DNA of 64,000 bases, taken from the NCBI GenBank assembly GCA_965249035.1, contig CBDFKV010000002.1:1-64000 (forward strand), given 5' to 3'. Position numbers and translations under genes: made by a program. This document shows positions 43,967 to 52,558 of this stretch, piece after piece. Numbering within the stretch: the first letter of the stretch is position 1; every line of letters begins with the position of its first letter. This stretch comes from CBDFKV01 sp965249035 (lineage in GTDB: Bacteria; Pseudomonadota; Gammaproteobacteria; Arenicellales; Poriferihabitantaceae). The notes beneath the pieces were generated by a model, which searched no databases, had not been told where the DNA came from, and saw nothing but the letters and a program-made list of their open reading frames with translations.

Positions 43967-44848
43967 TCAGTCGTTAATTTTGGCAACAATACCGTCCAAT
44001 TCATCCAAACTATGGTATTGAATAACGACCTTACCCTTCTGCCCACGCGACTGGATCAGCACATCCGCACCCAAACGGCTGGATAATAATTCTTGTAAGC
44101 GCAAGGTATCGGGATCCGGCTGTGACACTTCATCGGTTCGCGGCTCGTGCTCAAGATGACGCTTAACCAAGCGCTCGGCCTGACGCACCGACAAGCTCCC
44201 GTGAATAATCTCGCGTGCCACCTTGGCCTGATCAGACTTGGGCAAGCTGAGCAACGCCCGCGCATGGCCCATTTCAAAACGCTTTTTCTCCAACATGTTT
44301 TGCACGCTGTGGTTGAGCGACAGCAAACGTAATAGATTCGTTACCGCTGTACGTGAACGGCCGATTGCCTCAGCGGCTTGTTGATGAGTTAAACCGAATT
44401 CATCCAGCAAACGCTGGATTCCACGCGCTTCTTCCAGCGCACTCAGGTTTTCGCGCTGGATATTTTCAATCAGCGCCACAGCAATGGCAGCTTCGTCAGG
44501 GATATCGCGCACAATCACCGGTACTTTGTCCAGACCCGCTTTCTGCGCAGCACGCCAGCGTCGTTCGCCAGCGATGATCTCGTATTTATCCACCTTCTTT
44601 AAGGCGCGCACTAAAATGGGCTGAATAATACCTTGCGCCTCAATTGATGCCGCCAACTCATCCAACGATGTCTCTTCCATCTCCCCACGCGGCTGATATT
44701 GTCCGCGCTGCAAAAACTCAATCGGCAACTCTTTAAAAATGTCACCCGCCACGCCCGCATCTGGTGCGGCCACTGAATCTTGCAGTGCCGCCGCGCTATT
44801 ACCCAATAAGGCGTCTAACCCACGACCCAATCTTGCTTTGTTGCTCAT
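43967..44848 (-). CDS. parB: Chromosome partitioning protein ParB
   Basis: A 293-residue DNA-binding CTP-dependent clamp that loads at parS sites near the origin. It starts with the typical LGRGLDALLGN. The ParB/Spo0J core contains the GERRWRAAQKAG box and LIENIQRENLSALEEA. The helix-turn-helix reads LTHQQAAEAIGRSRTAVTNLL, and a C-terminal dimer domain follows. Its start lies 50 bases inside the 3' end of parA. No parS site was seen in the window by eye. Confidence 0.95.
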   Translation of the reverse strand: MSNKARLGRGLDALLGNSAAALQDSVAAPDAGVAGDIFKELPIEFLQRGQYQPRGEMEETSLDELAASIEAQGIIQPILVRALKKVDKYEIIAGERRWRAAQKAGLDKVPVIVRDIPDEAAIAVALIENIQRENLSALEEARGIQRLLDEFGLTHQQAAEAIGRSRTAVTNLLRLLSLNHSVQNMLEKKRFEMGHARALLSLPKSDQAKVAREIIHGSLSVRQAERLVKRHLEHEPRTDEVSQPDPDTLRLQELLSSRLGADVLIQSRGQKGKVVIQYHSLDELDGIVAKIND

Positions 44849-45650
44849 CTTGTTTCTCTGTAGTTAGGTTGCCCAGCTGTGGCGGCACAATACTTAAGCT
44901 CTGCATCAATTCGCCACCCAAGGCCACGTAGGCCTGCGCGCCGACACAGCTGCGGTCGTATTCAATCACCGAAAGACCGTGACTCGGCGCTTCAGCCAAA
45001 CGTACGTTGCGCGGAATTAAAGTGTCGCACAGCTTATCACCGAAGTGCTTTTGCAATTGTCGCGATACTTCCAAAGTTAAACGATTTCGACCATCGTACA
45101 TGGTTCGCACCACGCCAATAATTGATAATTTAGGGTTCAGACCGGTACGCACCTTCGCCAAAGTCTGAATCAAGTCGGTTAATCCTTCCAGCGCAAAATA
45201 CTCACACTGCACCGGAATCAACACGCCGTTGGCAGCAGCCAGCGCATTAACGGTCAACACATTGAGCGCAGGCGGCGTATCGATCAACACCATATCGTAT
45301 TGGTCTTCGACCGCTGCCAGCGCATTTTTAATTCTAAAATTGCCGTCTTCCTGATCACTCAGCTCAACTTGAGCACCGGCAAGGTCAGCGTTGGCCGGCA
45401 AAATATCATAACCACTGCGGGTCGATTGCACCAACTCCGCGATTCCCTTTTCTCCCAGCAAGACGTCATATACCGACGCCTCTAATTCGCGGATAGCCAC
45501 ACCGCTGCTCACGCTGGCGTTGCCCTGCGGGTCGATGTCAATCAACAGCGTTTTCAAGCCCGCGTAAGCAAATACTGACGCCAGATTGGTCGTCGTCGTG
45601 GTTTTAGCAACACCGCCCTTTTGGTTGGTTACTGCAATAATATGTGTCAC
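44799..45650 (-). CDS. parA: Chromosome partitioning ATPase ParA (Soj)
   Basis: A 283-residue Walker-type ATPase that moves ParB-parS complexes. It has the deviant P-loop NQKGGVAKTTTTTNLA, LLIDIDPQGNAS and LIDTPPALNVL. The C-terminal extension of about 20 residues is encoded in the region that overlaps parB by 50 bases. It lies 23 bases after rsmG, the usual origin-proximal order. Confidence 0.95.
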   Translation of the reverse strand: MTHIIAVTNQKGGVAKTTTTTNLASVFAYAGLKTLLIDIDPQGNASVSSGVAIRELEASVYDVLLGEKGIAELVQSTRSGYDILPANADLAGAQVELSDQEDGNFRIKNALAAVEDQYDMVLIDTPPALNVLTVNALAAANGVLIPVQCEYFALEGLTDLIQTLAKVRTGLNPKLSIIGVVRTMYDGRNRLTLEVSRQLQKHFGDKLCDTLIPRNVRLAEAPSHGLSVIEYDRSCVGAQAYVALGGELMQSLSIVPPQLGNLTTEKQDEQQSKIGSWVRRLIG

Positions 45651-45673
45651 ATCGAATCCAAGCTTGCGTCCTA

Positions 45674-46306
45674 TTAAAAATCCAAAATCACCACATGGCG
45701 TTCAGCGTCCAATCCTGGCACATCAACACGCTCAACGCGACTATCTCGAATAGGCCAGCCATCAAGCTGGGCCAGCTCTTCGGTGGGATATCGCCCCTTC
45801 ATCGCCACCAGCCGTAAACCCTCGTGATGCAAATGGTGACTACCCTCCAGTAACCCGTTGAGTGAACTGACTGCGCGGGCAATAAGGGTATCAAATTTCA
45901 CCGATGAACGATATTCTTCAATTCGGCTGGTGACCAGATTAATATTACCCAGCTTTGCCTCACTTTTAACCATCGCCAGAAACATCATACGCTTGGCTCG
46001 GCTATCCAACAAAGTGACTTCCCAATCCGGATACACACTCGCAATCGGCAAGCCAGGAAACCCAGCGCCAGTACCAATATCCAAAATTCTTGGGCCGCGC
46101 ACAAAGGGCGACACCGCGAGTGAATCCAGCGTGTGTAAGCGCACTGAATCTTCGCCGCTGTCAATCGCAGTTAAGTTGATTGTCTGACGCCAACGATCAA
46201 GTAACCGCAAATGGGTTAGTAATTGCTCGGTAGCGGCTGTGGGCAAGTCAAGGCCCATTGCCGCCAGGCCTTGGCGCAGCGCGGCTCCCACCTCCACCGT
46301 ACCCAT
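45674..46306 (-). CDS. rsmG: 16S rRNA (guanine527-N7)-methyltransferase
   Basis: A SAM-dependent enzyme modifying 16S rRNA. From the ATG at 46306 it has 210 residues. The SAM-binding segment ILDIGTGAGFPGLPIA and the VTLLDSRAKRMMFL strand are diagnostic. That ATG overlaps the folBK stop as TAATG; a longer frame from 46342 would overlap the fusion gene by 37 bases and is less likely. In many relatives mnmG precedes rsmG; here the fused folate gene does. Confidence 0.93.
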   Translation of the reverse strand: MGTVEVGAALRQGLAAMGLDLPTAATEQLLTHLRLLDRWRQTINLTAIDSGEDSVRLHTLDSLAVSPFVRGPRILDIGTGAGFPGLPIASVYPDWEVTLLDSRAKRMMFLAMVKSEAKLGNINLVTSRIEEYRSSVKFDTLIARAVSSLNGLLEGSHHLHHEGLRLVAMKGRYPTEELAQLDGWPIRDSRVERVDVPGLDAERHVVILDF

Positions 46307-47160
46307 TAAAGCGTCAGCACAACCGTCGCTAAGGTCTGACAACCGCCCTCAAATTGCGACCACGCTTTAGAAAAACTGCCCTCCATCAATGCACAACTGT
46401 CATCAGGCAGTAAATCAGCCAAAGGTCTCAGCACATAGGCCGCGCGAATAATTTCATCGCGCGGGATATTTCGTCCTTCCTTGCGCAAATCCGCGTCGCC
46501 ATACAACAGAATATCAATATCCAAGGTACGACTGCCGTAGGTTTTAGTGTCACGAACACGCCCTGCTTTGGCTTCGATCGCATTAAAAATCGTTTTGAGG
46601 CCATCGACCGACTCGTCAGCCTGTAATACCACGACTAAGTTATAAAAATCAGGTCCATCAAAACCGACCGACGCCGATTCATAGACCGGTGATATTTCAA
46701 TATCGCCAAAGCGGTCACGTAATGCAGCGATTGCAAAGCGCACATTGGCTTCGCGGTCAATATTACTGCCAATACCCACCGCCACCCGCGTCATTTTTCT
46801 CGCCTCATCAGTCTTGGCCCGCTCAATGATTACACCCACATCTTGCGCATCACGCACAGCGCCCTTCTTGTTGATCCGTACTCGACACCAGGGCACTTTA
46901 AATTGATCAAGTAACAAGGCCGCGATGTCTTCCGCCATCGCCTCAACTAACTTGAATTGACGCTCAATCACCAAGGCGCTCACCGCTTTTGAGACGTCTT
47001 TATAGCTCAGCGTATCGTCCAAGTCATCTGACGCGCCAGCGGCTTGGATATCCCAAGCCATGTCCAAATCAATGTAGACGGTTTGCGTGATCTCACGCTC
47101 CCAATCCCAGGCGCCAATGACGCAATCAACCGCGAGGTCGTGAAGATAGATAATATCCAA
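46306..47160 (-). CDS. folBK: Fused dihydroneopterin aldolase (FolB) - HPPK (FolK)
   Basis: A 284-residue bifunctional folate enzyme. Residues 1-116 match FolB (IYLHDLAVDCVIGAWDWERE, LVEAMAEDIAALLL, RINKKGAVRDAQDVGV). Residues about 122-284 match FolK, 6-hydroxymethyl-7,8-dihydropterin pyrophosphokinase (VAVGIGSNIDREANV, FYNLVVVLQAD, RTLDIDILLYGD). The two domains catalyse successive steps. No stop or start separates them. The gene is divergent from plsY, matching the folB/plsY neighbourhood of many gammaproteobacteria. Confidence 0.92.
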   Translation of the reverse strand: MDIIYLHDLAVDCVIGAWDWEREITQTVYIDLDMAWDIQAAGASDDLDDTLSYKDVSKAVSALVIERQFKLVEAMAEDIAALLLDQFKVPWCRVRINKKGAVRDAQDVGVIIERAKTDEARKMTRVAVGIGSNIDREANVRFAIAALRDRFGDIEISPVYESASVGFDGPDFYNLVVVLQADESVDGLKTIFNAIEAKAGRVRDTKTYGSRTLDIDILLYGDADLRKEGRNIPRDEIIRAAYVLRPLADLLPDDSCALMEGSFSKAWSQFEGGCQTLATVVLTL

Positions 47161-47203
47161 GGTCTAACGTAGAATGGTTGCATTCCCTTTAGTTTAGTTG
47201 AAA

Positions 47204-47803
47204 ATGATCAAAATATTGTTGCCTTTACTCGGCTACTTATTCGGCTCGGTCTCTAGCGCGATCGTCGTCTCAAAGCTGATGGATTTACCCGACCCGCGCG
47301 GCATCGGCTCCGGCAATCCCGGCGCCACTAACGTCCTACGTAGCGGCAGCAAGCTAGGCGCAGGATTGACACTGCTCGGCGACATTCTCAAAGGCACGAT
47401 CCCGGTCGCGCTGGCGATGGCGCTGAAATTAAACCCGGTCATTGTCGCGATGGTCGGCTTTGCCGCTTTTCTTGGGCATTTGTACCCTCTCTTTTTCGGT
47501 TTCAAAGGCGGAAAGGGAGTCGCTACTGCGTGCGGCATTTTTATTGGGCTCAGCCCCGCTATCGCCGGCGCTTTACTAGCAGTTTGGCTAGGCTGTGCAG
47601 TAGCCTTTCGCTATTCTTCTTTGGCAGCATTAATCGCAGCCGCGGCGGCACCCTTTCTCGTGCTGGCAATGAGGCCTCAAATACCCTATGTCGTATTAGC
47701 CGCTGCGATCGCCATCGTGCTATTTTGGCGCCATAAAGACAATATTCAGCGGCTAAAAAATGGTACAGAAGGTAAAATTGAGTTGAGAAAAAAGCTTCCC
47801 TAG
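47204..47803 (+). CDS. plsY: Acyl-phosphate glycerol-3-phosphate acyltransferase PlsY
   Basis: A 199-residue inner-membrane enzyme that makes lysophosphatidic acid from acyl phosphate. It has the hallmark GSGNPGATNVLRSGSK loop, and the second and third motifs GHLYPLFFGFKGGKGVAT and the C-terminal FWRHKDNIQRL. The ATG at 47204 gives the typical N terminus; a TTG two codons upstream is the alternative. Confidence 0.94.
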   Translation: MIKILLPLLGYLFGSVSSAIVVSKLMDLPDPRGIGSGNPGATNVLRSGSKLGAGLTLLGDILKGTIPVALAMALKLNPVIVAMVGFAAFLGHLYPLFFGFKGGKGVATACGIFIGLSPAIAGALLAVWLGCAVAFRYSSLAALIAAAAAPFLVLAMRPQIPYVVLAAAIAIVLFWRHKDNIQRLKNGTEGKIELRKKLP

Positions 47804-47816
47804 CCGTTATTCGTAT

Positions 47817-47844
47817 TTGAGTTTCCGCAATCGAGCATTATATT
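47817..47844 (+). promoter_or_regulatory. Candidate sigma70-type promoter of nadA
   Basis: TTGAGT (47817-47822), a 16-base spacer and TATATT (47839-47844), placing a start about 27 bases before the nadA ATG. Confidence 0.5.
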
Positions 47845-47877
47845 CTTTACTAATCCAACATTTCCAAGGACCATCGC

Positions 47878-48936
47878 ATGAGCCTTAACGTCTCTACGCC
47901 CGAAGCAAAAAAAATCAGTATCAGCCGACTGGCGCGCAACGCCGAAAACAGCCGTGCAAAGCCGCTTAGCAAAAAACACCAAGCCGATGTGATTAATCGG
48001 ATCAAAAAACTATTGAAGGAAGAAGATGCGGTTCTGGTTGCGCACTATTACGTGGATTCAGTATTGCAAGACCTGGCTGAAGCAACCGGCGGCTTTGTTG
48101 GCGATTCCCTGGAAATGGCACGCTTTGGCTTAAAAGCTGATGCGGACACCGTGATCGTTGCGGGTGTTCGGTTTATGGGTGAAACGGCAAAAATACTGAG
48201 CCCAGAAAAGCGTATTCTGATGATCGACATGGAAGCTGAGTGTTCACTCGACCTGGCTTGCCCGATCGATGATTTTTCAGCCTTTTGTGATCAGCATCCA
48301 GACCGGACCGTCGTGGTCTACGCCAACACCAGTGCGGCGGTAAAAGCCCGCGCTGACTGGGTAGTGACTTCGTCTATCGCGCTGGACGTCATGCGTCATC
48401 TCGACAAACAGGGCAAAAAGGTACTATGGGCACCCGATAAGTTTCTTGGCGCCTACGTACAACGCATGACCGGCGCTGACATGATTTTGTGGGAAGGGTC
48501 GTGCATTGTCCACGAAGACTTTAAAGCCACTGCTTTAGAAGAACTGAAAAAACACAAACCTGACGCAAAAGTGCTGGTTCACCCTGAATCACCCGGCCCG
48601 GTGATCGAATTGGCAGATGTAGTAGGTTCAACCACACAAATCATCAACGCAGCACGCGACTTGGACGCGGATACGTTTATCGTTGCGACTGAAGCGGGTA
48701 TTTTTCATAAGATGGCGCAGGCGGCTCCGGGCAAGACTTTTATCCCCGCACCGACTGCTGGCGAGGGCGCAACCTGCGAAAGCTGCGCGGAATGCCCATG
48801 GATGAAAATGAATGATTTAGAACGATTGGTTTCCGCATTGGAGACGGGCAACAACGAAATTCTGATCGATGAGTCGGTGCGCAAACAAGCTGAGCGATCT
48901 ATTTTCAGGATGGTTGAATTTAATCAGTCCAGCTAA
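47878..48936 (+). CDS. nadA: Quinolinate synthase
   Basis: A 352-residue [4Fe-4S] enzyme that condenses iminoaspartate with dihydroxyacetone phosphate in NAD synthesis. It has AHYYVDSVLQDLAEA, GVRFMGETAKILSP, HPESPGPV and the C-terminal cysteine-rich CESCAECPWMKMN. Ends before a strong terminator. Confidence 0.95.
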   Translation: MSLNVSTPEAKKISISRLARNAENSRAKPLSKKHQADVINRIKKLLKEEDAVLVAHYYVDSVLQDLAEATGGFVGDSLEMARFGLKADADTVIVAGVRFMGETAKILSPEKRILMIDMEAECSLDLACPIDDFSAFCDQHPDRTVVVYANTSAAVKARADWVVTSSIALDVMRHLDKQGKKVLWAPDKFLGAYVQRMTGADMILWEGSCIVHEDFKATALEELKKHKPDAKVLVHPESPGPVIELADVVGSTTQIINAARDLDADTFIVATEAGIFHKMAQAAPGKTFIPAPTAGEGATCESCAECPWMKMNDLERLVSALETGNNEILIDESVRKQAERSIFRMVEFNQSS

Positions 48937-48955
48937 GCCGAGACACACCCACAAT

Positions 48956-48988
48956 AAAAAAGGCCAACGCAAATCGTTGGCCTTTTTT
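48956..48988. terminator. Bidirectional Rho-independent terminator between nadA and the Tat protein gene
   Basis: AGGCCAACG (48961-48969) pairs with CGTTGGCCT (48975-48983). An A-run precedes and a T-run follows, so it can work for both converging genes. Confidence 0.9.
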
Positions 48989-49017
48989 ATATTGCCCAAT
49001 CAAGGGGCTTACTTGTG

Positions 49018-49470
49018 TTACGCCAGAACAGCGCTCAGGCTGCCATGAACCAGCTGTCGATGCGTGCTAATTGCCAAGTACTCATTGGCAATATGCGGCA
49101 CCCTGGCTCCCGTGGCTTTGGCACGTACAACCGTACGCTCGCCCGGCATGAGTTGCAACGGCCCATCAGTGTCCAGCGTCACAGTCACCTTCCCTTCCGG
49201 GGTTCGAACAGTTACTGGCTCGAAGCCGTTTAAAACGATGGTTTGATCGCCCCCATTCACCAACTCCGTTGAAGTGCTTGAAACACCAGAATTCGGCACT
49301 AAATCAATGTGTAGGGTCACACCCCGCTTGGGCGATAATCCCGTTTGCGTAGCCGCGGCCGCTTTTCGCGCCAAACCGCTGCCCAAAACCAGCCCTGAAC
49401 CCAGCGCCAACCCTTTTAATACTTTGCGTCGATCCTGTGTCTCGACCCGCTCTGCTCTAGAAATGACCAT
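49018..49470 (-). CDS. Tat-exported hypothetical protein
   Basis: A 150-residue protein with a twin-arginine-type signal (DRRKVLKGLALGSGLVLGSG) followed by an alanine-rich cleavage region. The mature part of about 110 residues looks like a small beta-sandwich (VTLHIDLVPNSG, TVRTPEGKVTVTLD, ERTVVRAKATG) with no cysteine. The ATG at 49470 has AAGGAG seven bases upstream, which decides it over the frame start at 49494. I do not recognise a family. Tat export suggests folding or cofactor binding before transport. Confidence 0.65.
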   Translation of the reverse strand: MVISRAERVETQDRRKVLKGLALGSGLVLGSGLARKAAAATQTGLSPKRGVTLHIDLVPNSGVSSTSTELVNGGDQTIVLNGFEPVTVRTPEGKVTVTLDTDGPLQLMPGERTVVRAKATGARVPHIANEYLAISTHRQLVHGSLSAVLA

Positions 49471-49650
49471 AGTCCGTCTCCTTGTGTAATCCATATTGAA
49501 AGAACAGCCAGTATTGCTCGCTTAGCTTAAACCTCACTGAACCCATGTTTACAACTTGGTAATGTTGACCTTGCCATACACGGTGCAGATACCCGGAAAA
49601 GCTTGGTACAATGCCCGGCTTCTTAAAAGCTATTCACACACGCAATATTC

Positions 49651-50196
49651 ATGAAATTATTCACCAAAACCTTGATCGTCCTAGCCGCGACCCAGCTCAT
49701 TTTTTCTGCCACTGCATTGGCCCAATCAATCACGGTCAGCGATCAAACCATACGCCTGATGCCACCGGGGCAGCCAGTTACTGCTGCATTTTTGACGCTA
49801 ACTAATAATACCGATAACGCTATTGCCTTCACTGGGGCAAAAAGTGACGTTGCCGCGGTAGTGGAGCTACATGGGCACAATAACGTCAACGGCGTGATGA
49901 AGATGTACAAAGTCGATGAAATAGAAATCCCCGCAAACGGGTCGGCAGCGTTGGCTCCCGGCGGCTTCCATATCATGCTGATCGACCTTCCTGAAGACTT
50001 GTCAGAGGGCGATGAGGTCGTAATTGAACTTAGCTTTAGCAATGGTGAAACGTTAGAAACCGTCGCACCCGTCGAGCGCATCATGCCCAATAGGGAGAAG
50101 ATGGAACACGGCATGAAAGATATGATGGATGACGGCAAAAGCATGATGGAAGGGATGATGAAAAAGATGCCTATGGGCAGCGACACCAGTAATTAG
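49651..50196 (+). CDS. PCuAC-family periplasmic copper chaperone
   Basis: A 181-residue exported protein with a signal peptide ending ALAQS. The core has the DUF461/PCuAC order: QPVTAAFLTLTN, ELHGHNNVNGVMKMYKV and APGGFHIMLIDL, supplying the His/Met Cu(I) ligands (H..M.M...HxM). The C terminus carries an unusual methionine/lysine/aspartate-rich extension (EHGMKDMMDDGKSMMEGMM). PCuAC proteins deliver copper to the CuA site of cytochrome oxidase. It stands alone, upstream of hemN. Confidence 0.85.
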   Translation: MKLFTKTLIVLAATQLIFSATALAQSITVSDQTIRLMPPGQPVTAAFLTLTNNTDNAIAFTGAKSDVAAVVELHGHNNVNGVMKMYKVDEIEIPANGSAALAPGGFHIMLIDLPEDLSEGDEVVIELSFSNGETLETVAPVERIMPNREKMEHGMKDMMDDGKSMMEGMMKKMPMGSDTSN

Positions 50197-50259
50197 TGGT
50201 CGTCTGCTCTTTAGTAGTCGCCTGAATAGCGCCATAATTCCAATCGATTTGTTGCCAGC

Positions 50260-50273
50260 TTGACTTACGTCAG
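50260..50273 (+). promoter_or_regulatory. FNR/ANR-like site upstream of hemN
   Basis: TTGACTTACGTCAG keeps the TTGA-N6-TCA core of the FNR consensus but not the full palindrome. Its centre is about 75 bases before the hemN start. hemN is a known FNR/ANR target, which supports the call. No strong -10 was found. Confidence 0.45.
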
Positions 50274-50341
50274 TTTTTATAACTTCGGTTTAGCGTAAGC
50301 TTAGCGCACTTGATTTAGTACATAGGCCAGCATCCGCCGCT

Positions 50342-51736
50342 ATGAATACCAACGTAGTTTTCGACAAAGCGATGATCCAGCGTTATGACCACGCTGGGCC
50401 ACGATATACTTCCTACCCGACGGCGGTCGCGTTCACCGACGCATTTACCGAAGCGGATTATCGGCTAGCTTGCCAGAACAGCAATGACGAGCCCATACCG
50501 AGCCCATTATCGCTGTACTATCATATTCCCTTTTGCGATACCGTTTGTTTCTATTGCGGCTGCAACAAAATCGTCACTAAACACCGTGATCGTGCGGTGG
50601 ATTATCTGGAGCTGTTATTTCAAGAGATTGAAATGCAAGGCGCATTATTTGACCGCGACCGGCCTGTATTACAGCTGCACTTTGGCGGTGGCACACCCAC
50701 CTTTTTAAGTGAGAGGCAGCTTGAATCCGTGATGCAAAAAACCGCTGAGCACTTTACGCTCGCAGCGGATGATGAGCGGGACTTTTCCATTGAGATTGAT
50801 CCACGCTCGGTTGATGCCAACTACATTAAAACGCTGGGTGATTTGGGGTTCAACCGTTATAGCCTAGGCACTCAAGACTTGGATGCTGCCGTTCAAAAAG
50901 CGGTGAATCGGATTCAGCCAATGGCGCTGACTGAGCAATCCATTCAAGCTTGCAGAGAGGCTGGCGCACATTCGATCAATATTGACCTAATCTACGGCTT
51001 ACCGCTACAAACTGAAGCGAGCTTTGCCCAAACCATCGATAAAATTATCGAGCTTGGACCCGATCGTTTGTCCGTTTTCAATTACGCCCACCTGCCAGAA
51101 CTGTTTAAGCCACAACGCCGCATCAACGTATCAGAATTACCTTCGCCTGATACCAAGCTAGAGATTTTGAAAAACACCATCAGCGCGCTGACAGAGGCGG
51201 GCTATGTCTATGTCGGCATGGATCATTTCGCCAAACCTGAAGACGAGCTGGTCGTTGCTCAACAAACGGGTGAGCTACATCGTAATTTCCAGGGCTATTC
51301 GACTCACGGTAATTGTGATTTAGTCGCGATGGGTGTCAGCTCAATCAGCCAAGTCTGTGGGCGTTACAGCCAGAATGTGAAAGACATCGATAGCTATCGT
51401 AGCCATATCGAAGCCGGACAGTTACCGGTCTTTCGCGGCGCTGCTTCAACGCCCGAAGATAACTTGCGCCGCTTTGTGATCCAGCAATTATCTTGCTACG
51501 GCAAAGTCATCAAGCGCGACATTGAGCAACGCTTTGATATTGACTTCGACACCTACTTTGCTTACGAGTTGGATGCCTATAAAGCAATGGCTGAAGACGA
51601 GTTAGTGAGCCTTAACGACCAACAAATTGAAGTTCAGCCCATAGGCCGTCTATTGCTGCGTAATGTGTGTATGGTGTTCGATGCGTATTTGCGCCAAGCC
51701 GATCAAGTTAAGCCGCGTTTCTCAAGAGCTATATAG
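50342..51736 (+). CDS. hemN: Oxygen-independent coproporphyrinogen III oxidase
   Basis: A 464-residue radical SAM enzyme that decarboxylates coproporphyrinogen III in haem synthesis without oxygen. The cluster motif CDTVCFYCGC (CxxxCxxC plus the HemN extra cysteine) follows YYHIPF. LHFGGGTPTFLS, NIDLIYGLP and the C-terminal HemN domain are present. It supplies haem for the multihaem cytochromes under low oxygen, in keeping with the FNR-like site upstream. Confidence 0.94.
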   Translation: MNTNVVFDKAMIQRYDHAGPRYTSYPTAVAFTDAFTEADYRLACQNSNDEPIPSPLSLYYHIPFCDTVCFYCGCNKIVTKHRDRAVDYLELLFQEIEMQGALFDRDRPVLQLHFGGGTPTFLSERQLESVMQKTAEHFTLAADDERDFSIEIDPRSVDANYIKTLGDLGFNRYSLGTQDLDAAVQKAVNRIQPMALTEQSIQACREAGAHSINIDLIYGLPLQTEASFAQTIDKIIELGPDRLSVFNYAHLPELFKPQRRINVSELPSPDTKLEILKNTISALTEAGYVYVGMDHFAKPEDELVVAQQTGELHRNFQGYSTHGNCDLVAMGVSSISQVCGRYSQNVKDIDSYRSHIEAGQLPVFRGAASTPEDNLRRFVIQQLSCYGKVIKRDIEQRFDIDFDTYFAYELDAYKAMAEDELVSLNDQQIEVQPIGRLLLRNVCMVFDAYLRQADQVKPRFSRAI

Positions 51737-51777
51737 GCCTCTGATATGAGCCAGACATAGGCCAACGCCGGAATGAC

Positions 51778-52518
51778 TCACATTTCGTCTGGGTTGATCG
51801 CCTCAAAGATCAAGTTATCGGCATAGCGCCTAGCGATTTCCAGTTTCTCAGCCGTATTGATCGTCCAGGTGACGAGGGGCACTCCACGGCGACGTAAATT
51901 TCGCGCACGCCAACAGGGTAACAAGTCCACATCGTAAGTGACAAAATGTGGCTTGCTCCGCCAATTAAACAGCATCAGCCGATAAGCCCAACGCCGCAGC
52001 CAGGACAGTTGATCGGTATAGCCCAAAAAACGCTCGGCTGACTGACCGCGAATAATCTCCGGGTGATGCTTTGCGAACCAGGCAATACGATTTGGGTTAA
52101 ACGAAATCACCGCATAGTCTCCGTGATAGTCATCTAGGTCTGCCATCAGCGCTTGCTCCAAATCCCCAGCACGCCCAAAGCCTTTAAGCTCGATAAATAG
52201 CGGCACTGCGCCCGCGATCAAGCCCAGCACCGTGGCCAGCGTAGGAATGGTTTGATCGCTCTGATACAGCGACATACTGGATAAAGCCTCAGCGGAAAGT
52301 GAATCAACTCGCTCACGTCTACCCGCTATGCGCTCCAAATTTTCATCATGGAATACCATCACCACACCATCAACCGACAGCCGCACATCCAGCTCAATCG
52401 CATAACCCTTAGCCTTAGCCGCTGCAAACGCCGCCAATGAGTTTTCAGGGATACGTCGACCATCATGCAAGCCACGGTGTGCAATGAGCGGCTTTAACAA
52501 AAAATCAGCTTGCTGCAT
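51778..52518 (-). CDS. Glycerophosphodiester phosphodiesterase, UgpQ-like
   Basis: A 246-residue TIM-barrel hydrolase that releases glycerol 3-phosphate from glycerophosphodiesters. The catalytic HRG lies in LIAHRGLHDGR, the metal ligands in PENSLAAF and AIELDVRLSVDGVVMVFHDENLER. The ATG at 52518 is the realistic start; the open frame from 52704 runs back through the 3' end of argF with unlikely sequence. No signal peptide, so cytoplasmic like UgpQ. It follows argF by 40 bases. Confidence 0.88.
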   Translation of the reverse strand: MQQADFLLKPLIAHRGLHDGRRIPENSLAAFAAAKAKGYAIELDVRLSVDGVVMVFHDENLERIAGRRERVDSLSAEALSSMSLYQSDQTIPTLATVLGLIAGAVPLFIELKGFGRAGDLEQALMADLDDYHGDYAVISFNPNRIAWFAKHHPEIIRGQSAERFLGYTDQLSWLRRWAYRLMLFNWRSKPHFVTYDVDLLPCWRARNLRRRGVPLVTWTINTAEKLEIARRYADNLIFEAINPDEM

Positions 52519-52558
52519 CAACACTGAACTGATGGGGGCCAATAACTTAGGCCAATAA

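Noticed and set aside
43831..45673. parS site near parAB
   Set aside because: No TGTTnCACGTGnAACA-like sequence was found by eye in this part; sites probably lie elsewhere.
45674..46342. rsmG start at 46342
   Set aside because: It would overlap folBK by 37 bases; the TAATG-coupled ATG at 46306 gives the normal protein.
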